From contig NW_025064887.1 in the NCBI RefSeq assembly GCF_019112545.1, positions 1,222,524 to 1,286,523 on the forward strand: 64,000 nucleotides of DNA. Reading direction: 5' to 3'. This document shows positions 10,966-22,990 of the stretch, piece after piece. The first letter of the stretch is position 1; every line of letters starts with the position of its first letter. Made by a program: the position numbers and the translations under genes. The notes beneath the pieces were generated by a model. That model had not been told where the DNA came from and did no database searches. It worked only from the letters and a program-made list of their open reading frames with translations. The DNA is from Guyanagaster necrorhizus. Taxonomy: Eukaryota; Basidiomycota; Agaricomycetes; Agaricales; Physalacriaceae.

Positions 10966-13938
10966 TCAAAATCTTCGAGCCCTTCCGTACGTAGGTCTCG
11001 TCCTTGTTCCACCAACCACCATCAACTCCGCCTTCGAATTCCTACTCTTGCGCTCCAACGCCCTTACCTTCTGGTTCCGCAAATGCATGACATCAAAGAC
11101 CCAGTCAGTCTTCCTACGCAAAGCCTGTCCCTGGTCGTGCAGCTTTTGTTCTTCATCGTTGGATAGCAGCTCCACTGATGTACGGGAACCCTCCTTCCAC
11201 AAAAGGATCTGTAAAATGGCTTCCGGCAGTAATACATTTTGACAGTACTGTAAACCGATGAGGATTAGAATAATTGGCAGTGCATGTGAAACTCACCTCG
11301 ATCTTCTCCAGTTGCGAAAGCGACTCATATCTTTCACATCCGATTTGACGAGGAAGGCCTGCATACGTTCCATTGACGTCGTTTGCTGGTGCAGGCCCGT
11401 CGTTACCTTCGACGACCACAGTATCTGCATCCTATATAGGGTTAGGATTTCTGAGCCGCCGCAGTAAGAAGACATACAGATGCCGCCCCGTTCGCATACA
11501 GCTCAGGCTGACTCGTGTTCTGATGTGCATTGAGAAACTGTTGGGAACGATTCAGAAAGAACAAACCTGGTCAACCAAATCCGTCAGCGGTACACCATCA
11601 TCTGCACATTGCGAACTATTAAAACGTGGTGTTTGTCTGCCGTTCAAGTCCTCTTCAGCTTCCTGCGATAGAAGGATGAGCAAGTTGCATACTAGTTGAA
11701 ATCATGACCGACAGAAGGCGCCAAGGACAATGGCGGAGGCTCTTCCGATTGCGACAACACGAAAGACTCGGCGACAAATCCTGGGGACTTAGCCTGGGTA
11801 CATAGGTAACATATCTGACACTGAGCATCGCATCGCTTACCCTGACTGCGGATTCTTGAGAAGCCGGTCGCGAAGGTATAGACGGCACCTCACTGTCCTG
11901 CACAATATCAGATAAAGTCGACGGAGGTCTGAGCGAGTCTCCTTCTGCTTGGGAGATGACCTGTGAAGACGTAAGGCCTTACCGAAGGGCTCTAATAGAA
12001 TAGAACAGCACTTACAACCTCATGGCCTGCTACCAGTGGCTCCTTTCCTTCAACATTATGAGGTGTGCCATTGGTAATGCCATTGGCGATGGTATGTGTA
12101 TCTCGACTTGTTTCATCGCCAACTTCTGCCGCGTTTTGCAGCGCCTCTGCGTCGCCAGATGCAGTCTCCTCAACTCCGTCATCTGCTATCTTGTTCGCCA
12201 CCATCTCATTTCGTAAAGCCCAATGGAGGATGCAATGCGCCAATCTCTCAGCATCGTTCGGGGTCACCGTTCCTCTCTCCCCTGCATTCTGGTTTAGGAC
12301 TTTCCTAGCCTTCCCTCCCGACATGAACATGTTATGTACCTGCATCGCAGGAGGGTATGCTTCGTTTAGGACGGCTTGTAAGACAGGTTTCGTATAGCAG
12401 AATTGTTCGCGTATTGACAGTAAGATGAAGTCAGAAGAAGAAGGCGGAGGGATAGAAGGGATAGGACTGGGTTCTCTGTCGTGCGGTTGACCCACCATGC
12501 AGTCGTCGTCGTTATCATCTTTATTAGGTCTGCCGACCATAGTGCTTTCGAATGTCCCAAGCTAGGAAAAAATGTAAGACCGAAACATCTTCAAGGCGAC
12601 ATTCGCGCTCACCTTGCATGTACCAAACCCTTCATCGCCCAGACATTTAAACCATGACCTGGGTACTGTCCGCGTCACCCTATCGAGATATAAAACCTTA
12701 TACTTTCCCGCCTTCTGATTCCTCGAAACGGGCGGGACATACTCCATGACCTTGGCAGGCCAGTATGACAAATGCAAGTCCGCTTTTTCTCTCGCAAGCA
12801 CCAATTCACCTGGAATATCAAGTTCCGGATCAGCACCGGGATCGTCCCATGATTCCAGATCCTCTGCTTCGTCGGTATCGGATATTGAAAACCCTGTTAG
12901 TTTTTTCCCTTTCCCGGGAGAAACAGACATTGAGGTATGCGTATGACGAACGCTCAGAGCAAAGGCGATGTCTGGTAGGTCGTCTTCCTGGTCTTCCTCC
13001 TCCTCTTTCTCCTGCAACATAATACGTAGGGCATCCTGCCACCGTGACCTCATGTTGTCTCTATCCGTTTTCCGTTTCTTTCTGGGAGAACCTTGGAGGT
13101 CATCAACAGCTGAAGGAGGTGAGAACATAGGATCATTAAACCGATTGCGTCCCAAGGAGTCAGTCAAGGATAAGACATTATCGGAGCAAGGATGCTCGAT
13201 GCTAATGCGAGTAAGACATGGATTCAGTTTGCCGAAGGGTGTCACAGTAAGTTGATGTCCGATTAAGCGATGTTTCTATACGCGAAATCAAGGTTTGTCT
13301 GTATATCGACAAGCAGTGATTTGCCATACCTTCGCTGGCCACCAAACATATTCCTTCTGATCCTCCTCCTGAAAGACGCTTCCTGCGCTATTGACAAGAA
13401 CCCATACATACTTTCCAAGGCCATCGAGAGACCATGGTATTTCGAGTGAAGTGGACAGCTTGCTCACTGACGACGAAGACCTCGCCAAGGGAGTGGCCTT
13501 AGGACGGTTCACCTTGTGAAACGACGTTGATCGTTTTATAGGCGTAGGAGGCACAGAGGATAGCGGAGACTCTTCACTATCCGACAGGGCAGAGGATGCG
13601 TATGAGCGCTTTTTCTTTGACATCGACGGCGTGGATGGGCGAGGAGTGGCTAAATCCGGAGCGGGCTCTCCCTGACTCTGTGTATGTGTCAGTGTCGACG
13701 GCGTAGACACAATAGACTTGCGAGGACCTCCTCGACTTCCGCCGCCTCTTCTTCCTCTTCCTCTTCCTCTTCCTCTTCCTCGCCCCGTTCCTCTTCGCTG
13801 TCGCGATGGCCGCTCATCGTCATCAGAGTTTCCGGGAGAGTCGTCCAGTTGGCTAGAGAAGCTAGAACTTGCTTTCTTTGCAGCGTTTCGCGCTGGGACA
13901 ATCTTGTTCTTTAAAGGACTGCCATTAGTACTCATCAT
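10966..13938 (-). CDS. Chromatin-type protein with two PWWP-like segments
   Basis: Probable nuclear chromatin-associated protein, 854 aa, 9 exons, all introns phase 0 (13276-13329, 12562-12612, 11961-12015, 11794-11840, 11663-11712, 11538-11593, 11432-11477, 11248-11296). The start at 13938 (MMSTNGS) is preferred over an in-frame ATG at 13983. The N-terminus is basic, with an RG repeat (RGTGRGRGRGRGRGRR) encoded by a TTCCTC tract, then Ser/Pro-rich sequence. Around residues 175-205 a PWWP-type N-half appears (KYVWVLVN ... EYVWWPAK), and near residue 370 a second one (LSYWPAKVMEYVPP ... YKVLYLDRVTRTVPRSWF) with the Tudor/PWWP strand pattern. The C-terminus is helical and charged (PEAILQILLWKEG; ALRRKTDWVFDVMHLR) and could be a protein-binding module. 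I know of no named orthologue; the function is inferred from the folds. Confidence 0.8.
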
Positions 13939-14363
13939 TGACCTCGGGTGACCTAGGGTGGTATGTGTACAACTCGTCACCATTTGACCCCCCGAAAATT
14001 TTCAGAGGCCCCTTTGGTGAGAATGTCTAATGTAGTGATAGGTGATAAAAGCGAGAATATACAGTGGAACCCAGAAAGTTGTTACAGATCACGTTGCTGG
14101 CAGCTGTTGCCGGCGAGGAAATTGCCGAGACTTTCCAGGTCAGCATACGTCGGGTCACAGAAAATGTGATTTGTGACCAACAGCCGGAAGGAAAATGTCT
14201 TTGCAAAGTGCATACTTACTATCCTTCTCTCGTAATAATCTCGCATAAGAACTGTTCATAACTTGTTGAGGATAATACAGAAATACAGGTACAAGGCTCT
14301 AGATACACTTATATGCTTCGGACAAGATAACCGGGTGTACGCTTTGCAGCAGCAGCAGCCCAT

Positions 14364-15911
14364 TCAGTGATAATGACGGATCTAGAACAAAGTGGTGAAT
14401 ATCCTCCGTATAGGAAAAAGCAGCCAACATACCCTGATACCTGCCAGAAGTTCTACATCATACTCCTCCCCCTTGATAAACGTACCGGTGCCGTAGCTTT
14501 TGATTCGGGCCGTCTCCCACCTGGCATATGTCAGACGAACGTTGCTGCGTACCAAAATAAGAGGCCCTACCCGTCAGTGGTGGGAATTTTTTCATGGAAA
14601 ATGACATGGCCCTCCTCGTGCACCTTCTTTGATGGGAACAGGTCGAGAGGGATGTCATTGAGGAAGTGGGCAAAATGGAAGACACCGAGCCTGCGGTTGT
14701 GTCGTTGATCCTCGGGAGGACTGACGACTATGCCACCGATGAGTACACGGAGAGTGAGGCAATTACGAACACCTACCTCGATGCATTGTTCCCTTAAGAA
14801 TACCGCCGCTCATGAACGACAGCTGATCGCCAATATTAATAACAAGTGCGTTGTCCCGGTGTTTCACGTATCGCCATACATTGTCAGGCATGAGGACTTG
14901 GAGTGCGGTGATAGGCTGGGAAACGAGCGTGGAAATGCTGTTGAAATCCGTATGCCCGTTCAGCATCACGCCGTTTGTCTTTGCAGACTCGTCATTCGTC
15001 AAAGGGTCGTAAATCATGTACCGCAGAAGCTGCATTCCAAGCATAAGCTCAAGTCCTTCCTTTGAGATGGAGAATGACGTACGTCATGGCCAGTGTTCCC
15101 GTCGCTATCCTTGTGGAGCTTCCACAAGTAACCTTCTTCGAGACCAAGAACACCGTCGATGAGATTAAGGATACGTCGCAAAACCTTTTCCCGGGTTTCC
15201 TGCGAGATGAACGTATGAGACAAAGGGTGTTTACGAGAAGAGAGACCAATGTACATTCAGATAGGCCTTAATTTCTGGAACGTAAGGCTGTAAAGGCTTC
15301 GGGTGTCGACTCGTCGGGTCTATCCTAGTTTTTTAAAAAAAACAGTTAAAAATCACGTATAGCCAAGCAGCAAAGCAGACTTACTGGCCCAGGTAAAAGT
15401 TGTAATGCTCTATTCTGTCTCGTACACCATCCTTAATCTCCCAGTAGTTTTGTAGCTATAACGACCGTTAGTAATGAACAAGTCTTCCAGGAATAAACGA
15501 ACCTTGTAGCCAATAAACGAGCCCTCTTCCTTGATCGGAGCCCTGTGTTGCTCTTTCTCCTCTCTTGACACACCGTCAAACGTTAACTGACCAATAGAGA
15601 ACTGGCGATTCAGCTGATAAATATCATTGATAACACAGCTAGTAAGCAACCAGACAAGAAGATGAAGAAGTAATATTACTCACAGTTTCTGGTGAGATGC
15701 CGTGGCCAACGACGTAGAAGAAACCGTCACGACTCAGAGCCTTCTCAACAGTCTTGACCAGTTCGCTCTTATTCGTGTCGTACAGTGAGAGATCAACCGT
15801 AAGTATATCGGCCCATTCGACCTCGGTCTCAGTTACTTTCGGTGCTTCCCATCTCGGAAGAGGGGGGGTAGAGACGGGCACCGTGTCAGTTACAGTGAGT
15901 GTGGCGGACAT
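14364..15911 (-). CDS. 2-oxoglutarate/Fe(II)-dependent oxygenase (isopenicillin N synthase-like)
   Basis: Soluble non-heme iron oxygenase, 370 aa, 9 exons. Introns: 15614-15683, 15456-15502, 15325-15384, 15030-15082, 14728-14776, 14521-14570, 14382-14432, 15200-15254. The last exon codes only 5 residues and the stop (IRHYH). The N-terminal DIOX_N domain contains RDGFFYVVGHGI. The jelly-roll core supplies the iron ligands in NGHTDF (H225, D227) and H282 (MHRVV), followed by an Arg-containing 2OG-binding strand (RRLGVFHFAH). FYLGQIDPTSRHPKPLQPYV is typical of fungal members. Substrate unknown; relatives act in secondary metabolism and detoxification, and no biosynthetic partners adjoin. Start at 15911 (MSATLTV) is preferred over a longer in-frame extension to 16022 because the extension is low-quality sequence. 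Confidence 0.9.
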
Positions 15912-16891
15912 TACACTGAGCAAAGTGAATAGGAGCTTCTGTCTATCTCTCCAGCAAGTCAGCGTATTATACTGACCAGTTTGAAATGGCAACTGGCGAC
16001 TTACCATGTACCTTTCACGCAAAATTCTCTGCTAATCACGCCATAGCCAATCGCGAACCACAATTCAAAACTTGTGTATTGCGTGAAGATGACTTCACAC
16101 GCCCAGCAGAGCACGAGATTTGCCATGGATTCCCTACATTAGCTGAACTTTTTGAGTCAGAAGGCTCCAACGGAAAGTTTACTCACCAACTTGATACGAC
16201 GTCTGGATGGTATCGTTCTGCCATCAAAAGTCACTTCAACTGTGCACCTTGTTACTGTACACATGCACCACGTTCTAGCACCTGGTCTTTACTACCTCGA
16301 AAGGGAGCACGTCATCAGACTCTGATCTCAGCCAATTCTTCAGTGCTTCGCCGCCGAACCGCCGCCGGACTTACCTTCTACTCTTTTTCATTGTGAAAAT
16401 GGAAAACGTGAAACGTTCGACTATACGTACCGTGGGTGACCGCAAATCCGATGATGTTGCCACGTCGCGTAGTAGGTTCATTAATAACACGTGCAAGTTT
16501 ATTGCCCAAACAAGAGCTACGAGGAATTAGGTGGCGCGGTCGAGCCCTTCATCGCCTGGTCCAATGGAGGCATTAAATATTTGCCACATCCGAAATTACG
16601 GTACGCCGTGGCCATTCTAATGTCAAAAAGACGTGTATCGTTATAGTCGGAGGCGCACATATTAAGTAAAGGATATATAATGGGAGATCCGGGTACAGTT
16701 GTAACTGACGGTTCATACACTTTTTGATGCTGACGAGGAGTGATACAGGAGAAATGCCGAGGGGTTGAGAAAAGTATGCAAGAAGAAATCATGCTGGAAC
16801 TGGGCGGTACGAAACCAAAGACGATAAAGAGATGCAAAGGGACATTATAAAACGTTATAGAATAGATAAGCTCTGGTAAGGAGATGAAAAG
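15912..16891. other. Intergenic region
   Basis: Holds the promoter side of the oxygenase gene and the 3' flank of the disordered-protein gene (both minus strand). Two ORFs of 106-136 codons (16517-16837 minus, 15986-16396 plus) show no motif, and I treat them as chance. Confidence 0.5.
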
Positions 16892-18185
16892 TCATCTGGT
16901 GTTCGATCGTTGAGATCGGGTCCCTGTGGAATGGCGCCGTTGAAGGCGGCGACTGGTATGAGTAGAGCCTTTGCCAGAGCTGGCGGATGAGAATGATAGG
17001 CGTGGCGCCAAACTGAACAAGCGCTGTAAAAACGGTTTCTTCTGAATCGCACTGGGATACATGGGGGACACGGGCGATTTAGAAGATGCAGGGGACTTTG
17101 AGGACGTAGGAGATCGAGAAGACGGGGGTGATCGTGAGGAAGCGTAAATGGTAGTATCTCCCGGACGCTATAGACGGATAGGTCATGATCACATCATGTG
17201 GAGGATACGGATGACTCACGATAACATGCACTTTCTGCTTCCCCGTTGGGATCACATAATATGTGCTCCCGGATTCATCACTCGCCGCATAGGACGGCGT
17301 GTGACTCAGAGGCACGGATCCCGCTCGAAGGTGACCCTTCTCTCGACTGACTTGAGAAATGTAATCATCATATGGATAAGGAGTTGCATTAGAGGGAGGG
17401 TAACGAGGAGCCTGGTGTTTTATGGGAGCCGAATGGCTATATACCATTCCGTTCGGACCGACGTTCGGCATATAGTTGTAGATGACAGGTGGCTGATAAT
17501 TGGCGTGGAAGTGACCAGAAGGAGCGTAAACAATAGCGGGGGGAGTGCGCTTATGGTTGTGGGAAGTTGACCCATGCCTTGAAGGGACTGGCTGAGGCTG
17601 CGAAAATTTGACTTGAGGACCCTGAATCGATGTCATCGATGGAGGAATGAGAGGCACCTGGGGATTAGGAATTGGCGGAGGGGGAGGGTCGGTATGTGTT
17701 TGAGAAAATGTGTTCCTAGGAAGAGAACGCGATCGTGATTGATGCGAAATGGGATGTGTTGGTACTTGGTCGACGGTGTACTGCGAAGGCAGGATTTGGA
17801 TTTCTTCGGGGGAACGAGATGGCAGCCGCTCTATCTGTCCATGTCGACTTCGCCCCGAGAGCGATCTTGTACGATGAGAATCGTCGCGATTCTCAGCATG
17901 CCTTGTGGACTTGCGTCCTTTCACAGCATCTCGTTGGGGATTGGGAATGGGTTCGTCCGGTCGACCATCCGTAAAGCGTAGCTTCAGCCTGGGAGGTACT
18001 GAGATAGAGCTCCAAGCGTCGGAAACAGGCGATCCCGGAATCCACTCGCCCTCATCCAACTCGGTTGGCGGCGCGTTGGGTGAGTAAAATTCAGCACCTT
18101 CATTGCTTGCCACCCACCCCGAAACCCGACTCTGCGAATTTTTGTATTCTTGCACAATCACTGGGTCCGCGGTGTAGTGCGACAT
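16892..18185 (-). CDS. Intrinsically disordered Pro/Ser-rich protein of unknown function
   Basis: Two exons (16892-17167, 17220-18185; 52 nt intron, phase 0) give 413 aa. Without the intron the frame would run into an unrelated hydrophobic tail; with it the sequence continues as SRSP-type Ser/Pro/Lys repeats, so splicing is clearly favoured. The N-terminus carries an acidic WIPGSP segment and a PRLKLRF strand, the middle is Arg/Ser- and Pro-rich (polyproline near residue 165), and the C-terminus is basic (FLQRLFSLAPRLSFS). No signal peptide, membrane segment or catalytic motif. I do not recognise the family. Confidence 0.75.
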
Positions 18186-19277
18186 GTTAGATATGTCGGG
18201 AACGTGGCATGCAGCGGCAAAGACGTGAAGAGAGAAAAGATCGATAAACAAAGGTGTTCACAGCGGGGGCCTCTTATAAGCGATATAGAAGCTGTATGTG
18301 CCGGCTTCTGCGGAAATGAAGACAGTAGGGTCGTGGAGAATTAGCGACGAGGAAGTATTTCCCCTGCCTAACAGCTTATAGAGACTCGCCGGAGATCCAC
18401 GGTTGGCGGTTGAAGACAGAGATTGGACAGCGATCAAGCCCTTTCTTGGGTTATCACCGGGTTATCAACAGATCAGAACGTGTTTACCGCGAGGCAGACC
18501 CCAGAACAAGCCAGATTCGCCGTCCACGGGCCCGAATATTCGCGCCGTGAAGCGCAGAAACTGAGAACCATACTGTACCTTGGCTACGGGGATGCAAATA
18601 CCAGCTGGCCTGATGGTGGTTAAGTACAAAAAGGTGCTGTACTGCTCAGATGCCTATCACAGTGGCACAGCACCGAGCCACATCACCGTTCGGCATACAT
18701 CGGCGGGTGATTCGGACCTTTCGGCCGGTCTCGAAAGGTATGCGTTCGCCACTCAGGGACCAAGGTCTGGTACAGCGAGTGACAGAAGGCCGCAGAAGAT
18801 ACCACTGCGAGATGTCGCTCTGAGAAGATAGCTAATTCCTTTTTCCTTCCGCGACTGGCTAACCACTAAATAAAAAAATAAGCTTGTTGACGGCATCCAG
18901 GTCGGATATTTTTAATCCGTCGCACTTGCGCTTATTTATGTAGTAACAATGTCACTCTTGAAACTGATTGAAAGACATCGGCTCCCTTTCTGCATGCAAT
19001 ATGCGAATACATAAGTGTGTTCACTGTCCAGGTCCAAGAACGGGGATCATGTCAGCCTAGGGAGTAAATTAAAAACACGACGCTGCGATCGTTGTGCAGC
19101 AACATGCGGCCCGGATGCCGATCTAAAAAAGGAGTCTCAAAAATCTTGGTATGAAAAAGTTACGGTATGCTAAAACGATTTCCAAAGAGCGCATAATATA
19201 CGAAAAGAAACAATATATTAACGAACGACGTGACTAAGGAGGGACGAGAATTTGTGATGGTTCAGAACCTCGTTCAA
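18186..19277. other. Intergenic region
   Basis: Promoter side of the disordered-protein gene and 3' side of the GPI-type gene. ORFs here (for example 18423-18623, 18580-18831) lack motifs or splice continuations. Nothing else seen. Confidence 0.5.
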
Positions 19278-19954
19278 TCACAACACCGACATAAGACCCA
19301 AAAGCACTCCGGTTGCTCCCATAACAGTCTCCAATGAAGCCAAAACAAAGCTGCTCGAGTTCGACTTAGTTGAAGAGGCGGCGGTGCTGGTCGACGTAGC
19401 AGTAGCACTGGAACTGCCAGACCCGGTCTTGGCTGTCGACGAGGACTTGGTGGTTACGCTACCGGCCGCTGTAGATGTGGCTCCACCTTCAACCGCAAAG
19501 GCAGACACAGTCTCCGTTTCCAAGATCGTAACACCGTCAGCGACACCTGAACAAACGGCGACACCGGCAGCGATCGAACACTCGTAGCCGAGGGTCAAGG
19601 CTGCAGATGAGTCTGGGTCGGCGTAGGTCAAAGAAGCATAATCTGAGCCTTCGACGAGTGTGGCTTCGGGAGCATGAGTAACGATGTAAGCAAACATGTA
19701 GCGGAACGAGTACCTGTGCCCACGAATCCAGAATCCGTAGCATCGGCTGCGGGCTGAATGATATACGTAGTATGGCCGTCACTCACACCAGCGACTTTAA
19801 CGCTCAAAGCCTGGGAGTCAAAGCCGGGAACATAAAGAGAGGTTTGTCCAAGCGTTCCTATATGATCAATGATGAAGGTACGAAGTTCCAGGAAACTGAT
19901 TGACTTACCTTGGAGGCCCGCTACAGCCACAAAAAAGAGTGATAAACGATGCAT
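19278..19954 (-). CDS. Small secreted Ser/Thr-rich protein, probably GPI-anchored
   Basis: Three exons (19909-19954, 19714-19857, 19278-19663; introns 51 and 50 nt, phases agree) encode 191 aa. An N-terminal signal peptide (MHRLSLFFVAVAGLQ) is followed by a compact beta-type domain (TSLYVPGFDSQALSVKV; GTATLVEGSDYASLTY) with two Cys (YECSIAAG, VAVCSG), then a Ser/Thr-rich stalk and a C-terminal hydrophobic tail (ETVMGATGVLLGLMSVL) after a small-residue omega-like site. This is the layout of fungal cell-surface GPI proteins. Its promoter is shared with the ferric reductase. Function unknown. Confidence 0.82.
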
Positions 19955-20462
19955 ATTTTTCAACAGCAAAAGATGGGGGTCGGAAAGAAAGGAGATGCCC
20001 CCTTTGACAATCGGCACAAGGTTTAAATACACCGTATCCAGGAACGAGGGCAGAGATACCCTGACCCCTTTATTTCATGTCCAAAATATCCTCAGGCTGT
20101 CCCCGTAAAATAACCAGGAAAAGAACAATCAGTAAGGCAGAGGACGTATAATAACCTGGAGATCGACAGTGACCTATGATATTTGATCGAGCACAGAATT
20201 GGAGTGACTACGGAAGGTTCGCTCCCCCCTGATATAGGGCGCGCGCCAGGGCCCCAAAGAACAAGAAAGAACTCCACGATTCTAAATTGCTCTTCACATT
20301 CCAGAAGGGTGAGATATACACTAACATATATTAACATAGAGGGCTTAGCGATCCAGACTCCGAAGAGTTCTGACTAGAGAAATTTTATTCGCTTCTAGGA
20401 CAAATAAGTTGTTTATCCGTTGATCCTTGTCAGCGACTTTTATGGACGATCAAAACGAGATG

Positions 20463-20868
20463 CTTATCTTTGATATCGATCAGCTTTGATCCCGTTTGAT
20501 CAGACCACGTTCTTATGGTTACACAGTTCACGTAGCTACGCTAGATTTCAAAGTCCAAAAGGTGAAGGATGTTTCATAGGGAAAGACTACACACTAAGTA
20601 AGGTGCCCTTCTCGCTTCAGCAAGTGCTGTTACATTGACACACCACAGGAAGCACTTGGGAAGCACGCCTGGTACCAGAAGCGATACAGAGCCTGGAGTT
20701 TCAAGTGGGATTTGAGGTACTTGTTCTCGAGTCTGCAGAAAAAGGCGATGTCCAGGGAAGGTTGGGAGGACGTAAAGGGACATCTCGGACAAAATGGCGG
20801 CTGTCGGAGATTGTCGGGAACTTAATCTGATATGATAACCTGGTCAGTAAGAGCATCTTATCAGATAA
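20463..20868. promoter_or_regulatory. GATA-type iron-regulator sites between the GPI-type and ferric reductase genes
   Basis: 20860-20868 reads ATCAGATAA, an exact match to ATCWGATAA, the site bound by fungal siderophore/iron GATA repressors (Urbs1, SreA, Fep1 families). It forms an imperfect palindrome with TTATC at 20858. Further GATA cores lie at 20833-20838 (TGATAA), about 20825 (ATCTGATAT) and about 20463 (CTTATCT). The exact site is 72 bp upstream of the reductase ATG. Motif match is seen in the sequence; iron control is inferred. Confidence 0.55.
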
Positions 20869-20940
20869 AGACTATCCTCCCCCCCTACTAACTCAACGCT
20901 TTATTCTACCAGCGGCTTAAATTCCAAGCTTTGTGAATTA

Positions 20941-22893
20941 ATGCCTGCCCTGGATGTTGATATTATTCGCTCTGATGCGGAAACTCCGAGTCCCAAAGAC
21001 GGCGTCAAGGAAATAATCCTGCAGCTGCGTTACCAGAGGCACCTGAATGTATTAATTGGGTATGTTCTATACTACTCTTCAGAATGTGTCGGCTAAAAGA
21101 TAGTAGATTAACAATTCATGCAATATTTTTCCTTGTCGTGTTTATACGTGGCATCGTCGTCCGGACACGACTTCAACGAATCATACCCTCCTTATCCTGC
21201 CTAATACCTTCTCACTATCCGCGGCATCATATACAAGCATATAATATCTTCAAGAAATTCGGAATCACCATCCCAACTTTCTGCCAACTCATTGCCATTT
21301 CTTCCTTTACCCTCCTTTTGACATTCTTCTCGGTCTTTGGTTATGGCTTCCGACACCCAAGTAACCCAAAGTACATTCCACCTACCGCGTGGTACATTCG
21401 TTATATCGCGACAAGACTTGGGGTCATGTCCTTTGTCCTCATGCCCTTGCTCATGTTAACCGTGGGTCGGATGAACTTATTGGTTTGGATGACCCGTTGG
21501 TCCTACGATTCGTGGAATATATTTCATCGCTGGATAGGAAGACTCGCACTTATATTCGCGATCGTCCACACAGTCCTCTATATCGTATATGCGCATCTCG
21601 TCGGTGGGTCTCTTTTTTTTGGTATTTTTTGGGATTTGACAGTTATGATTTACTCGGCATAGGAAGGCTATGGGTGAATTTCTCAAAGCTATATTGGAAT
21701 TGTGGCTTTGTCGCTCTCGCACTGTATCTCGTCCTGTCATCCTTTCCTTCTGCAAGGTTTATCCGCCGTATGTCCTACGAAGTTTTTTTGGCGGGCCACG
21801 TATTGTCCACAGTCGTATGTCTGGTCGTTCTTTTCTACCACACGCTCTGGCGATACGCCAATGAATGGCTGTACATCACCATCATCTACTGGGCCATCGA
21901 TCGACTCTCTCGTGCATTCAAGGCTACTAGTTTACTTCCCCTCTCCGGAACTCTAACGGATTATGGAACGGTCATGAGACTTGACGTCTGCATTTCCAAG
22001 GATGTCAGAATTCGCCCAGGACAATTCGCGCACCTTCGCTTCCCAGAAGTAAGGTACATGGAAAGTCATCCCTTTTCAATCGCGGCAAGTGATCATTATG
22101 ATAGCGTCGAAGGAAAATTCTCTGTTTGTAAGCAGGGAAGCAGGGCTCGTGATACGGAAAGCAGTCCCCTTATTCCGTCGACAGAGCGGAATGAGTGCTC
22201 GACGCACAAGGCTGTTTCATTTATCATTCGGCCTTATGATGGAATGACTCGGTCCCTGTACGAACGCTTCGAGGCCAAGGCGAACGTCGATAGATCGATT
22301 CCTATAAAGGTTTACATGGAAGGTCCATATGGACACGAGCACGACCTGAGGGAATATACTTCTGTTTTGTTGTTAGCAGGCGGTGTTGGGATCAGCTTCA
22401 CGCTTCCTTACCTCTTAAATTGGTCTGCCGTTCTCTCATCGCAAGAACACAAGCCAAGACTACGAGCGGTATGGATAGTCAGATCTTTGATGGAAGTGGA
22501 TAGTGTTTTGAATCTTTTGGATGGTATTGATGGCGAGGTTCAAGAATCAATCGAGATATGGTACACGGGTCATGAGGGAAATTTGCAAAGCCATGCGGAA
22601 GCCTGCGCAACTCCGACTTTGTGGACACCGTGGATACCTAGAGTATTCTTTGGGCGACCACACATGGAGGAGCTCATCTTTCAAGCACTGCCAGACGTTG
22701 AGATCGAAATGACGTCTTCATCTCTGGGTGTTTTAGGTAATTTGAGTTTGATTTCTACAATCGCGTGAGCTTACTGTGACGTTCAGCGTGTGGTCCAGGA
22801 GGCATGTTGGATGACTGTAGATTCGTAGTGGAGCGGATGGTGTTGTCTGCCACGGCCCGTATTCATTACGTAGAAGAGGCGTCGACAACATAG
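20941..22893 (+). CDS. Ferric reductase (FRE/NOX family transmembrane metalloreductase)
   Basis: Plasma-membrane reductase moving electrons from NADPH through FAD and two hemes to extracellular ferric chelates; 598 aa, 4 exons (introns 21060-21106, 21604-21662, 22737-22786). Several membrane helices fill residues 40-290. The ferric_reductase domain holds bis-heme His pairs (HRWIGRLALIFAIVHT near 181; GHVLSTVVCLVVLFYHTLW near 251). The FAD-binding HPFSIAASD is near 341, the nucleotide-binding GGVGISFTLPYL near 445, and the terminal NADPH motif CGPGGMLDD, rebuilt across the last intron, near 564. Length is usual for fungal FREs. It diverges from a GPI-type surface protein gene, and GATA iron-regulator sites precede it. 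Confidence 0.93.
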
Positions 22894-22990
22894 AATGTGC
22901 TCCGACGGAGGCAGGAAAGATCCATGTGTGTTTAAGATGGATTCGGACAGTAAATCACACATAACTAATAATATCTTTGACGAACACGTT

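Noticed and set aside
11538..11566. 29 nt intron in the PWWP-like gene
   Set aside because: Too short for fungal splicing; a 56 nt intron using the donor GTACCG (11538-11593) keeps the same phase.
13730..13790. TTCCTC repeat as a microsatellite or regulatory repeat
   Set aside because: It is in frame within the coding exon and encodes the RG repeat of the chromatin-type protein.
21389..21662. Early part of a long plus ORF overlapping the ferric reductase
   Set aside because: Only from 21663 on is this frame used; before that the real exon 2 in another frame encodes membrane helices and heme His residues.
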